From the NCBI RefSeq assembly GCF_937936435.1, contig NZ_CALDDG010000027.1:1-64000 (forward strand): 64,000 bases of DNA, read 5' to 3'. The stretch is from an uncultured Sulfuricurvum sp. (lineage in GTDB: Bacteria; Campylobacterota; Campylobacteria; Campylobacterales; Sulfurimonadaceae). The position numbers and the translations under genes are program-made. The notes under the pieces are model-generated. The model saw nothing but the letters and a program-made list of their open reading frames with translations. It searched no databases and had not been told where the DNA came from. This document shows, piece by piece, positions 21,940 to 30,346 of this stretch (its first letter is position 1; every line of letters starts with the position of its first letter).

Positions 21940-22687
21940 ACCGCTTCGGATCGAAAAAAGTATCGTCGCTTATATGGCCGAATGCCGAGTTGATCGATAC
22001 GAACAAATCGGGGTATTTCTCTTCCATATCATGAAGCATCGCTTTCATAGAGGCGCGGGCATGAGGCATTTTAACGTCAAAACGCATTGACGGGCATGCT
22101 TCATCTCCGATAGTAGGCATCTCATTTTCCAACGCACATGCAGCCAGTTGACGTTCCCGTAACTGGATCAGAGGGCGTATAACGATCAGTCCGTTCCCTG
22201 CTTTGTATTTTGGAGCCAGAGCCCGCATATGACCGTTATAAATAAAGTTCATAAAGAAACTCTCTGCCGCATCGTCCAGATGATGCCCAAGTGCGACCTT
22301 GTTGCACCCGAACTCTTTTGCGGCACTGTAGAGAGCACCTCGTCGCATGCGGGAGAAGAAACTGCAAAACGAAGAATTTTGGCGAATCTTCTCCCCTGCG
22401 ATTTCATAGGTATTGGTCTCATAAATTTTATGGGGAATCGCATGTTGGACACAGTGCTCTGCCAAAATGCTCAAATCTTCCCCCATACCGTACGTGACTG
22501 TTACGGCAAGAATTTCAAATTTAAAAGGAGCTCGGCGTTGCTGCTCCATCAACGCGTGAACCATTGTTAGAGAGTCTTTCCCGCCGCTGAGACCGACGAG
22601 GATTTTATCCCCCTCTTCAATCAAACCGAACGTTGCATTCGTGCGCCCGATTTGACGCATAATTTTTTTACTCAGTTTAATGCCCAA
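21929..22687 (-). CDS. TtcA-family ATP pyrophosphatase (tRNA thiolation type)
   Basis: 252 aa. PP-loop SGGKDS at residues 34-39; GHHLDDAAESFFMN block at 134-147; and RPLIQLRERQ near 171, all as in TtcA, which makes 2-thiocytidine at position 32 of some tRNAs using a [4Fe-4S] cluster. E. coli TtcA binds that cluster with two Cys of a C-x-x-C and one later Cys. Here the motif reads C108-S-F-F111, so the second Cys is Phe, while the late Cys (C198) remains. It may be a divergent thiolase or have another cluster arrangement. It overlaps the nucleosidase gene by 11 bases in a minus-strand operon. Confidence 0.8.
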   Translation of the reverse strand: MGIKLSKKIMRQIGRTNATFGLIEEGDKILVGLSGGKDSLTMVHALMEQQRRAPFKFEILAVTVTYGMGEDLSILAEHCVQHAIPHKIYETNTYEIAGEKIRQNSSFCSFFSRMRRGALYSAAKEFGCNKVALGHHLDDAAESFFMNFIYNGHMRALAPKYKAGNGLIVIRPLIQLRERQLAACALENEMPTIGDEACPSMRFDVKMPHARASMKAMLHDMEEKYPDLFVSINSAFGHISDDTFFDPKRFIV

Positions 22688-23369
22688 TGCGTGCTACCAT
22701 CTCTAAAATAAATTTGGCACTGACGGAAGCCGAGCTTTTGAGGAACGTGTCAAAGTCCATTCCCGCTTCACCGTCAGCCGCATCGCTGATCGCCCGCAAC
22801 ACAAAAAACGGAACATTGAAGTTCTGGCATACACATGCGACACTTGCCCCTTCCATCTCCAGAGCATCCGCATTGAATGTTTTTTCGATCCACTCTTTAC
22901 GCTCGGCACTGGCTACGAACTGATCGCCGGTAGCAATGATGCCTTCATACAGTTCAATCCCCATATCAACTGCAACCTCTGCGGCAAGAGAGCGTAGATC
23001 GCTATCGGCTTCGATCATGACGCTTCCCTCAGGAATAAATCCGTACGGATGTCCGAAAGCAGTGATATCGACATCGTGTTGACACAAAGCGCTCGCCATT
23101 ACCAGATCGCCGATTTTCAAATCTTTGCTGATTCCACCTGCAACGCCGCTGAACAAAAGTTTTTGCGCTTTGTAGCGTTCAATCATGACCGATGCGGTAA
23201 TCGCCGAAAATACTTTACCGATTTTAGAATAGGCGATCACCAATTCATGACCGCCATACTGACACTCATAAAAAGTATTACCGGCATATTCGCTCGTCGT
23301 ATATTCGTTTACAGCTTCAAGAATCGGATCGATCTCTTCACGCATCGCACCCATCAGTGCTAATTTCAT
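22677..23369 (-). CDS. mtnN: 5'-methylthioadenosine / S-adenosylhomocysteine (aminofutalosine) nucleosidase
   Basis: 230 aa, full family length. Starts MKLALMGAMREEIDPI with the catalytic Glu in the MREE segment. FSGVAGGI follows, the ALEMEGASVA segment holds the substrate-binding Glu pair, and RAISDAADG holds the catalytic Asp. It cleaves MTA and SAH and, in Campylobacterota, also 6-amino-6-deoxyfutalosine in the futalosine menaquinone pathway, so it may serve both recycling and quinone synthesis. It overlaps the ttcA-like gene by 11 bases and follows the nitrilase gene by 12. Confidence 0.95.
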   Translation of the reverse strand: MKLALMGAMREEIDPILEAVNEYTTSEYAGNTFYECQYGGHELVIAYSKIGKVFSAITASVMIERYKAQKLLFSGVAGGISKDLKIGDLVMASALCQHDVDITAFGHPYGFIPEGSVMIEADSDLRSLAAEVAVDMGIELYEGIIATGDQFVASAERKEWIEKTFNADALEMEGASVACVCQNFNVPFFVLRAISDAADGEAGMDFDTFLKSSASVSAKFILEMVARIGH

Positions 23370-23381
23370 ATGTACCCTTGT

Positions 23382-24140
23382 TTAAAAAATTTTTGCAATG
23401 TAGCGCCCGAGTTTTTGCAGGTGATGATTTAACTCTACGCTAAGTCCTTCAGCCTCGAAAAGCCCCATTTTGTATTCGATACTTCCCATCGGAGTGACGA
23501 CACGGCTACCGCCCCAAAAGCCTAAGCCGTCTTCAAATCCGACCCGATTGACGAAAATGACATAATTATGACTCAAAAGTGCAGCCGCTTTCAAAAGGGC
23601 ATCCCACTGCGCTTCGATCCCGATCCCCTCCTCTTGGAAATCACGAGCCGGCGACGATGCCAATACATAAACGATCTCGGCATCCGATTCGGCAATGGCG
23701 GCAATCGTTTCAGCCCGCCATAAATCCTCGCACACTACCATGACAGCTGTCCCGTTTGGAGTCTCAAACGCACGAATCTCATTTCCTGCGGCGAAATATC
23801 GCCCTTCTTCAAACATTCCGTAGGTCGGCAAATGGTTTTTATGATGGATGTGGAGCAATTCTCCTTTGGAAAAGTACAAAGCGCTGTTATAAACCTTGCC
23901 GTCATCCCACAACGCGGCACCGATAACGATGTCGCATTGACGGCTCTGATGGGCCAGAGTTTCCAGTTCTTCTACCCGCCATGCGTCTTCAAAGAGTTTG
24001 TCTTGCAGTAAATACCCGCTTAATGCGAGTTCGGGAAAGACTATGACGTCCGCGTCTGAGTACTGGTCAATCATTGTAGAGACTTCTACCAGATTAGAAC
24101 GGTTCAGTTTCGGTGCGGACTGGATTAAAGCAATTTTCAT
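23382..24140 (-). CDS. Carbon-nitrogen hydrolase (nitrilase superfamily)
   Basis: 252 aa. The Glu-Lys-Cys triad is visible: Glu in VFPELALSGYLLQDK, Lys in HHKNHLPTYGMFEE, Cys in VVCEDLW. GHLPTYGxFxE and the DLW after Cys resemble the glutaminase half of NAD synthetases and related amidases. The substrate cannot be told from sequence. It overlaps fabD by 4 bases (the ATG of this gene lies in the end of fabD), so it is part of the minus-strand operon fabD-nitrilase-mtnN-ttcA. Confidence 0.88.
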   Translation of the reverse strand: MKIALIQSAPKLNRSNLVEVSTMIDQYSDADVIVFPELALSGYLLQDKLFEDAWRVEELETLAHQSRQCDIVIGAALWDDGKVYNSALYFSKGELLHIHHKNHLPTYGMFEEGRYFAAGNEIRAFETPNGTAVMVVCEDLWRAETIAAIAESDAEIVYVLASSPARDFQEEGIGIEAQWDALLKAAALLSHNYVIFVNRVGFEDGLGFWGGSRVVTPMGSIEYKMGLFEAEGLSVELNHHLQKLGRYIAKIF

Positions 24141-25072
24141 GCTAATACTTCACAAACCTTTGCCAGAGATTCCATATCGGAAATCCCCAATGTCTCAGTA
24201 TCTGGGGCATTGCGTTTATTAAGCCCTTTCAGAACGGCTCCGTTACCGAATTCAATCATCAAATCGATTTCAGAGGTGATCGCTTCAATCGATTGTTTGT
24301 ATTTCACCGGCTGGATCAATTGTACTTTGAGAAGTTTCAAAGCCTCTGCTTTTGTCGCATATTTTTCTGTCGTTACGTTGGAAACGATCGGCGCGCTGAA
24401 GGTATCATTGACCATTGCCTCCATCGCTTCTCCTAACGGCTCCATAGCACTGGAAAGAAGCGGACAGTGGCTCGCAATCGACATATTCAACAGAAGTGCC
24501 CGTTTTGCACCGGCTTCTTTAAAAACGCTCTCCATACTTTGAAGGTCTTCTTTGATTCCTGCGACAACCAATTGCCCGGCTTGATTATAGTTTGCCGGCC
24601 AGACACGTTTACCTTCGCCGTTAGCCTTGCTGCACAACTCTTCGACAACTGCGTCATCCAATCCTAAAACCGCCATCATCCCGGCATTGATATCTTCACA
24701 TGCTTTTTGCATCAGCATACCGCGTTTATGGACAAGCTCAACCGCATCAACATAATCGATTGCACCGGATGCGCATAAAGCGCTGAATTCACCTAAAGAG
24801 TGCCCGAGAAACATCACCGCTTCACACGGATTGGCTTCTTGAAACAGGCGATAAGCGATCATCGATACGAGTAAAATTGCTGGTTGTGTATACGCCGTTT
24901 GATCGAGTTGCTCATTTTGTTCAAACAAAAGTTTCGCGAAATCGACTCCGATACGTTCACCCGCTTTTTCAAACATTTCACGTCCCAGAGGACTGTTATC
25001 GTAAAATGATTTTCCCATACCGATACTTTGACTCCCCTGTCCGGGGAAAATCATCGCAACTCTTTTTGACAT
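24137..25072 (-). CDS. fabD: Malonyl-CoA:ACP transacylase
   Basis: 311 aa, standard length. Starts MSKRVAMIFPGQGSQSIGMG; the active-site Ser lies in GHSLGEFSALCASGAID; a SMIAYR/MQKACEDINAGMMAVLG stretch follows, and His in MSIASHCPLL fits the catalytic His. It loads malonyl groups onto acyl carrier protein for fatty acid synthesis in the cytoplasm. It directly follows the Fis-type regulator gene (1-base overlap) and overlaps the nitrilase gene by 4 bases. Confidence 0.95.
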   Translation of the reverse strand: MSKRVAMIFPGQGSQSIGMGKSFYDNSPLGREMFEKAGERIGVDFAKLLFEQNEQLDQTAYTQPAILLVSMIAYRLFQEANPCEAVMFLGHSLGEFSALCASGAIDYVDAVELVHKRGMLMQKACEDINAGMMAVLGLDDAVVEELCSKANGEGKRVWPANYNQAGQLVVAGIKEDLQSMESVFKEAGAKRALLLNMSIASHCPLLSSAMEPLGEAMEAMVNDTFSAPIVSNVTTEKYATKAEALKLLKVQLIQPVKYKQSIEAITSEIDLMIEFGNGAVLKGLNKRNAPDTETLGISDMESLAKVCEVLA

Positions 25073-25881
25073 TAATTCTCCTTGGTTTCTAATTGATAAT
25101 CCGCATGATCCGCAATTTTTTTGCGTAATGTGTTCCGGTTCAATCCCAGCCGTTCAGCCAATTGCAATTGGGATTTAAACCGTTTAATCCCTGCACGGAT
25201 AAGAGGAACTTCATACAGATGAAGGAATTCGCGGTAGTCGTTATTGCTGCCTAATCTCTCGACCAGATAGTGTTCCATGATCCCCATTAAATCGTTTTCA
25301 TTGATACTGTCAAACAAATAATGCAGATAGACCTGCCGACGAAGTGAAATTGCATTTTCGCTTAGATCGGGTATAAACCCTTCTAGATCAAATGGCTCAG
25401 ATTTTCCGAGTGTTTGACGCGCCTCTTTTACAAAAGCATCGATCAAGACATTTACATCTTCGCTCCGTTCACTCAGTGGCGGCAATGCGAGTCGAATCGT
25501 AAAAATCTCATCCAGTTGGTCTTGCGAATAGCGCCCGCCGCCGGTTGCGATGACGCGGGTACGGGTTTTTTGAATCGTTTCGATTAGACGCTTCAGATTG
25601 GCAACATTGTCCAGACGATGAATAATAACGTCGCTATTTGATTCTATAGCATCCAAAAGTTCATCGAAATGACCCGCATCGATAATAGGTGCATGGGGGA
25701 GGATATAACGGGCCAGAGTCAACTTCCCGGTCCCGCGTTCTCCTAAAATGATGGCATTTACCCCTAAACCTTTGAGTAAATTTGCCGTTTTAAACGCTTC
25801 GATCGAAGCGTTTGAAGCCGTTAGAAAATTAGTGACATCCACAGCCGTGATTACCGCCGCTTCCACAACATCCGCTATCAT
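25072..25881 (-). CDS. NtrC-like AAA+ protein with Fis-type DNA-binding domain, degenerate
   Basis: 269 aa. A Walker A-like GERGTGKLTLAR is present near residue 47-58, then a shortened AAA+ core (VIIHRLDNVANLKRL, RIRVIATGGGR, IRLALPPLSER) and a C-terminal Fis helix-turn-helix (KSQLQLAERLGLNRNTLRKKI). The sigma54-contacting GAFTGA loop and the expected GG-AD glycine block are absent, so it is unlikely to activate sigma54 in the usual way. Its start overlaps slyD by 53 bases. The only early ATG is at 25881, preceded by AAGTGG. It may be a transcription factor for the following fabD operon or act globally; not determined. Confidence 0.75.
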   Translation of the reverse strand: MIADVVEAAVITAVDVTNFLTASNASIEAFKTANLLKGLGVNAIILGERGTGKLTLARYILPHAPIIDAGHFDELLDAIESNSDVIIHRLDNVANLKRLIETIQKTRTRVIATGGGRYSQDQLDEIFTIRLALPPLSERSEDVNVLIDAFVKEARQTLGKSEPFDLEGFIPDLSENAISLRRQVYLHYLFDSINENDLMGIMEHYLVERLGSNNDYREFLHLYEVPLIRAGIKRFKSQLQLAERLGLNRNTLRKKIADHADYQLETKEN

Positions 25882-26350
25882 CCACTTTGTTTTCTGCCGG
25901 GATACCCGTCATAGCTTCTTCAGCAGACGCGTCACGGATATTTGCGATCGTTACACTGAACATCAAATCTTTTCCGGCAAGTGGGTGGTTGAAGTCGATA
26001 ACAACGGCATCATCTTTAACCTCTTTAACGGTTACTTGTACCGTACCGCCGTCTTCACCTTGTCCGTAAAGAGTCATCCCGACATTCAAATCGATACCGG
26101 CAAATTGTTCACGAGGAAGTTCTTGTTGAGCTTCTTCGTTGTAATCACCGTACGCGTCGGCCGCTTTTACCAAAACATCGCCTTTGTCACCCATGTTCAT
26201 GTGTGCGATTCCGGCTTCAAGTCCTGGAATAATTTGTCCTTTACCGAACATAAACGTTAACGGATGTCCACCTACATTACTGTCGACGACTGTTCCGCCG
26301 TCACGCACTTCGTATACGATTGATACGACTTGATTATTTTCAATTGCCAT
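25829..26350 (-). CDS. slyD: FKBP-type peptidyl-prolyl isomerase, SlyD type
   Basis: 173 aa. Starts MAIENNQVVSIVYEVRDGG; the FKBP core has GKGQIIPGLEAGIAHMNMGDKGDV, the IF (insert-in-flap) chaperone region lies between, and the VIDFNHPLAGKDLMFSV block closes the domain. The C-terminal tail is short, with Cys and His (CCGSGGNHGCGCH), a metal-binding end like that of E. coli SlyD, used for nickel delivery to hydrogenase or urease. AGAAGG lies upstream of the ATG. It precedes the Fis-type gene in the same operon. Confidence 0.93.
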   Translation of the reverse strand: MAIENNQVVSIVYEVRDGGTVVDSNVGGHPLTFMFGKGQIIPGLEAGIAHMNMGDKGDVLVKAADAYGDYNEEAQQELPREQFAGIDLNVGMTLYGQGEDGGTVQVTVKEVKDDAVVIDFNHPLAGKDLMFSVTIANIRDASAEEAMTGIPAENKVDDSGCCGSGGNHGCGCH

Positions 26351-26435
26351 TTGATGAGCCTTCTTTTAAGATTTTGCGATTGTATCACATTTACCTATGG
26401 GGACGCTGAAAACGTACACTTAGAACGATAGCCGA

Positions 26436-27311
26436 TTATTTCAGCTTAGCTAAATGTTCCTGAGCCTCTTTCGCCGCTCCGCTGCTGCCAAACTTAGAAA
26501 TAGTTGCCTGAAAAAATGCTTTTGCAGTAGCAGTATCCCCTGTTTTTTCCATTGAGATTCCCGAATGAAGTAATAAAGTAGGCATATATCCCGCTTTTTC
26601 ATTACGTGAAGCGCTCTCTTTATAATAATACACCGCTTCTTTATACGCCTTGCGTTCAAACTGGGTTTCGCCGATCATAAAATACGCTTCCGGAACCTTA
26701 TATTTTCGTTGAACCATTTGCTCGAAATAGCTTTGTGCATCTGCATATTTTTTTTGAGAAAACAATTTATTAGCTGCTTTTTCTAAATCGGCTTTATCCA
26801 TTTTTGCCGGATCGACCGTACTTGAAGCCGGTACTTTCACTTTGAGCTCTTTGATCAAAGCCGAAAATTGTTCTTTTGTGACATAGTTACCGTTGATTTC
26901 ATCAACAACCTGAGTGAGTTCTTCTAACAACCCTTTAAACTGGGCGATATTCGCCGTATTGGCATCAACTGATTTTTTAATCTCGTCGATACTCGTCGTC
27001 GTATTGTCATCGGCACTGCTTTGTGTCAGTTTTTGCAATGCGATTTTATTCTCATTACTTGCTTGTGCAAGTCCTTCGACAATCGTCTGCAACCCGTCCA
27101 AGCGTTCGGTAACCGTTTCGACTTTCGCGTTTTGCGTGTTGTTTTTTTGAAGTACGGCCTGGATCTCTTTCTTATTTTCGAGAATCAGCTTCTCTTCATT
27201 AGTTAAACCGTAAGGATTTGGATGATTCAGATCACCCGCTCCGAACACCGAAGGTTCAGAAGCGGATGCGACCACGCACAGGAGGAATGAAAATGCGATT
27301 AGTGAGCGCAT
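26436..27311 (-). CDS. cpoB: CpoB/YbgF-like periplasmic TPR protein of the Tol-Pal system
   Basis: 291 aa. Signal peptide MRSLIAFSFLLCVVASASE; then a coiled-coil region (residues ~35-150: QAVLQKNNTQNAKVETVTERLDGLQT...) and C-terminal TPR repeats (residues ~170-290: LFSQKKYADAQSYFEQMV, PEAYFMIGETQFERKAYKEAVYYYKES, PTLLLHSGISMEKTGDTATAKAFF). It coordinates outer-membrane constriction with septal wall synthesis. It abuts pal (stop and start adjoin), which supports the assignment. Confidence 0.9.
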   Translation of the reverse strand: MRSLIAFSFLLCVVASASEPSVFGAGDLNHPNPYGLTNEEKLILENKKEIQAVLQKNNTQNAKVETVTERLDGLQTIVEGLAQASNENKIALQKLTQSSADDNTTTSIDEIKKSVDANTANIAQFKGLLEELTQVVDEINGNYVTKEQFSALIKELKVKVPASSTVDPAKMDKADLEKAANKLFSQKKYADAQSYFEQMVQRKYKVPEAYFMIGETQFERKAYKEAVYYYKESASRNEKAGYMPTLLLHSGISMEKTGDTATAKAFFQATISKFGSSGAAKEAQEHLAKLK

Positions 27312-27866
27312 TTACGGAAGTTTGAAATCAACGCGGCGGTTTTTAGCCCAGCACTCTTGTGTTTTTTCCAAGCATACAGGGTTTCCTTCCCCGAAACTGA
27401 CCATAGTGATCGAATCCGGGTTGGCACCGCTGTTAACCAATGCCGTTTTAACTGCATTTGCACGTTTCAACCCAAGAGCATAGTTGTATTCATCGCTTCC
27501 GAATTCATCGCAGTTTCCTTCAAGTTTCACCGCTTTGTCTTTGACCAATGCACTGTTTTTGCTCATAGGTTCTTGCATATCTTCACGAATATTAAATTTA
27601 TCGTAGTCAAACAGGATACTTACCAATTGCCCGTCCGAACCGTTTGTGCCGTTTGTTGCAGATGCGTCGTTTGCATTCGCATTCGTCACCGGAGCAATAA
27701 CCGCATTGCTGTCAGTTCCGGTTGTACTACCGTTTGCATTTGCGTTTGTACCTACGGATGAACCGTTTGCGTTTGCCGTCGCATCGATAGCAGGCTCTTT
27801 AGAGCTACATCCGCTTAAAATCAACATTGCTACTGTCGCACTCAAAAAAGCAACATTCTTCATCAT
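27312..27866 (-). CDS. pal: Peptidoglycan-associated lipoprotein Pal
   Basis: 184 aa. A lipoprotein signal with lipobox LSGC at residues ~17-20 (MKNVAFLSATVAMLILSGCSS). Then comes a low-complexity linker of Asn/Ala/Gly/Thr with NANANGS-like repeats, followed by an OmpA-like domain (FDYDKFNIREDMQEP, LEGNCDEFGSDEYNYALGLKRANAVK, WAKNRRVDF) that binds peptidoglycan. The start at 27866 (MMKNV) is set by GGAGGAGATATC just upstream; an in-frame ATG at 27926 would lengthen the N-terminus without a ribosome binding site. Part of tolQ-tolR-tolA-tolB-pal-cpoB. Confidence 0.95.
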   Translation of the reverse strand: MMKNVAFLSATVAMLILSGCSSKEPAIDATANANGSSVGTNANANGSTTGTDSNAVIAPVTNANANDASATNGTNGSDGQLVSILFDYDKFNIREDMQEPMSKNSALVKDKAVKLEGNCDEFGSDEYNYALGLKRANAVKTALVNSGANPDSITMVSFGEGNPVCLEKTQECWAKNRRVDFKLP

Positions 27867-27919
27867 GATATCTCCTCCGAATTTAAATATGCCATTATAA
27901 TATCTAAAAAATGTTAATA

Positions 27920-29167
27920 CTACCAATCGATAGATTGAATTCGACCTATTTTTAACGGGAAAACGAAGCTTTTATTAACACCGAAACGAATTACTCCGAT
28001 TGCACTGCGTGAGCCTTCTTGTTTAATATATAAAATTGCTTCGCCATCCGGAGAAAAGCGGGGAAAGTCATTTTCTCCGCTTGCCGTCAAACGCTTGATA
28101 CTGCCCGAATCAATCGATAAAAGATGAAGGTTAAAGCTGTTACCCGCAAACGTCGCACCGTTTTCACGTGCTTTGTAAACCAGAAAGTTTTTATAGGCGC
28201 TGAGTGACGAATTATTTTTTCCCTGATATACCAACGGAACCACGGCACTGCTTCCCGGACGCATGGAGTAAATATTCGGATTCCCCATACGATTAGAGAC
28301 AAAAGCAATCGAACCGTCTCCCATGAACTGTCCGTTCACATCGATCCCCGAATAGTCGGTCAAACGGGTTTTCCCCTGCGTCGTGAGATCATATAAATAG
28401 ATATCGGGCTGACCGTTGGGTGCCAATGTCAGTAAAAGCTTTTTTCCGTCTTCGCTTACATCCGAACATACCGCCATACCGTCAGATACAATCAATTTGT
28501 CTTTATGCCCCGTCATGAGGTTCATTTTATAAATCGTAGGTTTATAATCCGACAACGAGGTGTAGTACAAGTCGGTTTGTTCACGATTGGCCCATTTCGC
28601 AAAGCCGTATAATCCACCGCTTAGGATCACCTTTTGGTACGAAAGTGTATAATCCGCCGCAACAATATCCGAACGTCTTGGACCGCTTAAACGGATAAAA
28701 AGGACTTTGCGTTTCATCCATTCTACCGGTGCACCACCCAATTTTCCGTTAATATCATAGGCTATCGCATGTGATAAAAATACTGCCATTTCACTTTGTT
28801 TCAAGACATAGCTTTTTAAAAATACATCCATGCCGTTTTGCATCAATTTGATATCGGCTTTAACTCCGCCCGAACTGTCATTTGTCAACCGATAACGAAG
28901 CAAATATTGGGCATTTTTATGGTTGGCTGCGGGGTTAAGTGCATCAAACGGTGCAGTTGCATAGCTCTCATCAACAGTAAACAGTGAAAGAACATTCATA
29001 TCTGCTGCTAACATTTTCGAAAATTTTTGGCTCAAATCGTTACTAACGGGCGATGCGTCTTCAATAGCTATCGGAGCAGGCCCTTCTACACCTTTAATCA
29101 CTTCGATCGTCGCATCAGCTCCCCATAACAATTGGATTAATGCGAGAAAAAAAAGAACGCTTTTCAA
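27920..29167 (-). CDS. tolB: Tol-Pal system protein TolB
   Basis: 415 aa. Signal peptide MKSVLFFLALIQLLWGADA; N-terminal domain with FTVDESY, then a WD40-like beta-propeller with repeated DxS and PxG..I..Y blocks (ANREQTDLYYTSLSDYKPTIY, SDVSEDGKKLLLTLAPNGQPDIYL, IAFVSNRMGNPNIYSM, FPRFSPDGEAILYI). It links Pal with the inner-membrane TolA. It is 4 bases from the preceding tolA/tonB-like gene. Confidence 0.95.
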   Translation of the reverse strand: MKSVLFFLALIQLLWGADATIEVIKGVEGPAPIAIEDASPVSNDLSQKFSKMLAADMNVLSLFTVDESYATAPFDALNPAANHKNAQYLLRYRLTNDSSGGVKADIKLMQNGMDVFLKSYVLKQSEMAVFLSHAIAYDINGKLGGAPVEWMKRKVLFIRLSGPRRSDIVAADYTLSYQKVILSGGLYGFAKWANREQTDLYYTSLSDYKPTIYKMNLMTGHKDKLIVSDGMAVCSDVSEDGKKLLLTLAPNGQPDIYLYDLTTQGKTRLTDYSGIDVNGQFMGDGSIAFVSNRMGNPNIYSMRPGSSAVVPLVYQGKNNSSLSAYKNFLVYKARENGATFAGNSFNLHLLSIDSGSIKRLTASGENDFPRFSPDGEAILYIKQEGSRSAIGVIRFGVNKSFVFPLKIGRIQSIDW

Positions 29168-29171
29168 AAAA

Positions 29172-29915
29172 CTACTCCTTAGCCGTTAATATAAATTCCA
29201 AAATAGCCTCTTTGCCTTCAGGGTGTTTTGGAAAAACAATCGTGTTTAAACGCTCTTTCAACCAGTCAACCTCTCCGTTAAACATAGTATTTCCTGAATA
29301 TGCCAACACTTTATATGAGAGCAGTTTCCCATCGGCACTGATATTCATTCGGACACGGGCAATTTGTCCTACAGTCCCTGAGGGAGGGTGAAAATAGGTA
29401 TAAACCAATCCCTGAATCTTAGCATGGTATTCGTTAACAACCGGACCTGAAGATCCGCCTTGGGCGATCATTTTTACAGAAGGTTTAACCAATTCCAATT
29501 TATTCAATTTATCGGTGAAACGGGGAGAATCAGTCCGCTTGTTGAGCTCTTTTTCCAGTACATTCAATTCATCGTTTCGTTTTGTGTTATCCGCCTTTTT
29601 TGGAGGAACTTTCTGCGGTTTCACCTGAGAAAATAGATCGGATATGTCCGGAACCGTCTCCGGCTTGGTTTCGGGCACCTCTTCCTGAACTGGCTGAGCT
29701 AAAGGGGTAGACGCGACATTGACTGGTGGAGGCGTCTCTTTTGGTTTCGCAGCCGGCATGATAGAGACGGATATATAGTCACTTTTTGTCATAGCGAACT
29801 GTTGAACTTTCGGAGAGAGCACAATGCCGTAGCCTGCTAAAAAGAGAACGATAATAAAGAGAGAGAACGAGATCACTCCGCTGAGAAAAAAGTAGCGTTC
29901 TTGGTGTAAATTCAT
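29172..29915 (-). CDS. TolA/TonB-like periplasmic-spanning protein
   Basis: 247 aa. One N-terminal membrane helix (residues ~9-32: FFLSGVISFSLFIIVLFLAGYGIVL), a Pro/Lys-rich periplasmic spacer (residues ~55-135: AKPKETPPPVNVASTPLAQPVQ...), and a C-terminal TonB/TolA-type domain (HPPSGTVGQIARVRMNISADGKLLSYKVLAYSGN). In this position between tolR and tolB it most likely fills the TolA role, though by sequence it is between TolA and TonB. It transmits proton-motive force from TolQ-TolR to the outer membrane. Confidence 0.88.
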   Translation of the reverse strand: MNLHQERYFFLSGVISFSLFIIVLFLAGYGIVLSPKVQQFAMTKSDYISVSIMPAAKPKETPPPVNVASTPLAQPVQEEVPETKPETVPDISDLFSQVKPQKVPPKKADNTKRNDELNVLEKELNKRTDSPRFTDKLNKLELVKPSVKMIAQGGSSGPVVNEYHAKIQGLVYTYFHPPSGTVGQIARVRMNISADGKLLSYKVLAYSGNTMFNGEVDWLKERLNTIVFPKHPEGKEAILEFILTAKE

Positions 29916-29950
29916 TTTACAGCTTTGCTTACAGAGACTCTAAAATACAT

Positions 29951-30346
29951 TTAACCGCTGGTCGCTAATGAGACTTCACGAAATCCTGCTTTTTTGACGG
30001 CACCTAAAACCGACATAACCTGACCGTAATCCAAACTTTGATCCGCGCTAATTAAAACCGTTGCTTCATGATCCAACGACTGAGAAAAAAGATAGAAATT
30101 ATCTCCGAATGTATTTAAATCGAATACCTCTTTATTCACCGTAATTTTTCCCTCTTTAGATATTGCGATATTAACGGGAGGAATTTTAGAAAGCTCTTTT
30201 TGTGTAGAGCCTTTAGGTAGCCGAATTAACTCTTCGTAAACGATATTCGGAGAAATTACCATTAAGATAGCTAACAGCACAAGCATTACATCGACCAAAG
30301 GGGTGATGTTTAATTCCGGTTTTTCATCCCAATCAAACAATCTCAA
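29951..30346 (-). CDS. tolR: ExbD/TolR family energy-transducing protein
   Basis: 131 aa. N-terminal cytoplasmic segment with LNITPLVDVMLVLLAILMVISP, where the Asp of PLVDV in the membrane helix is the proton-path residue; followed by the periplasmic domain with RLPKGSTQKE and SADQSLDYGQVMSVLGAVKKAGF. It overlaps tolQ by 4 bases. Length and layout are typical of TolR/ExbD. Confidence 0.93.
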   Translation of the reverse strand: MRLFDWDEKPELNITPLVDVMLVLLAILMVISPNIVYEELIRLPKGSTQKELSKIPPVNIAISKEGKITVNKEVFDLNTFGDNFYLFSQSLDHEATVLISADQSLDYGQVMSVLGAVKKAGFREVSLATSG

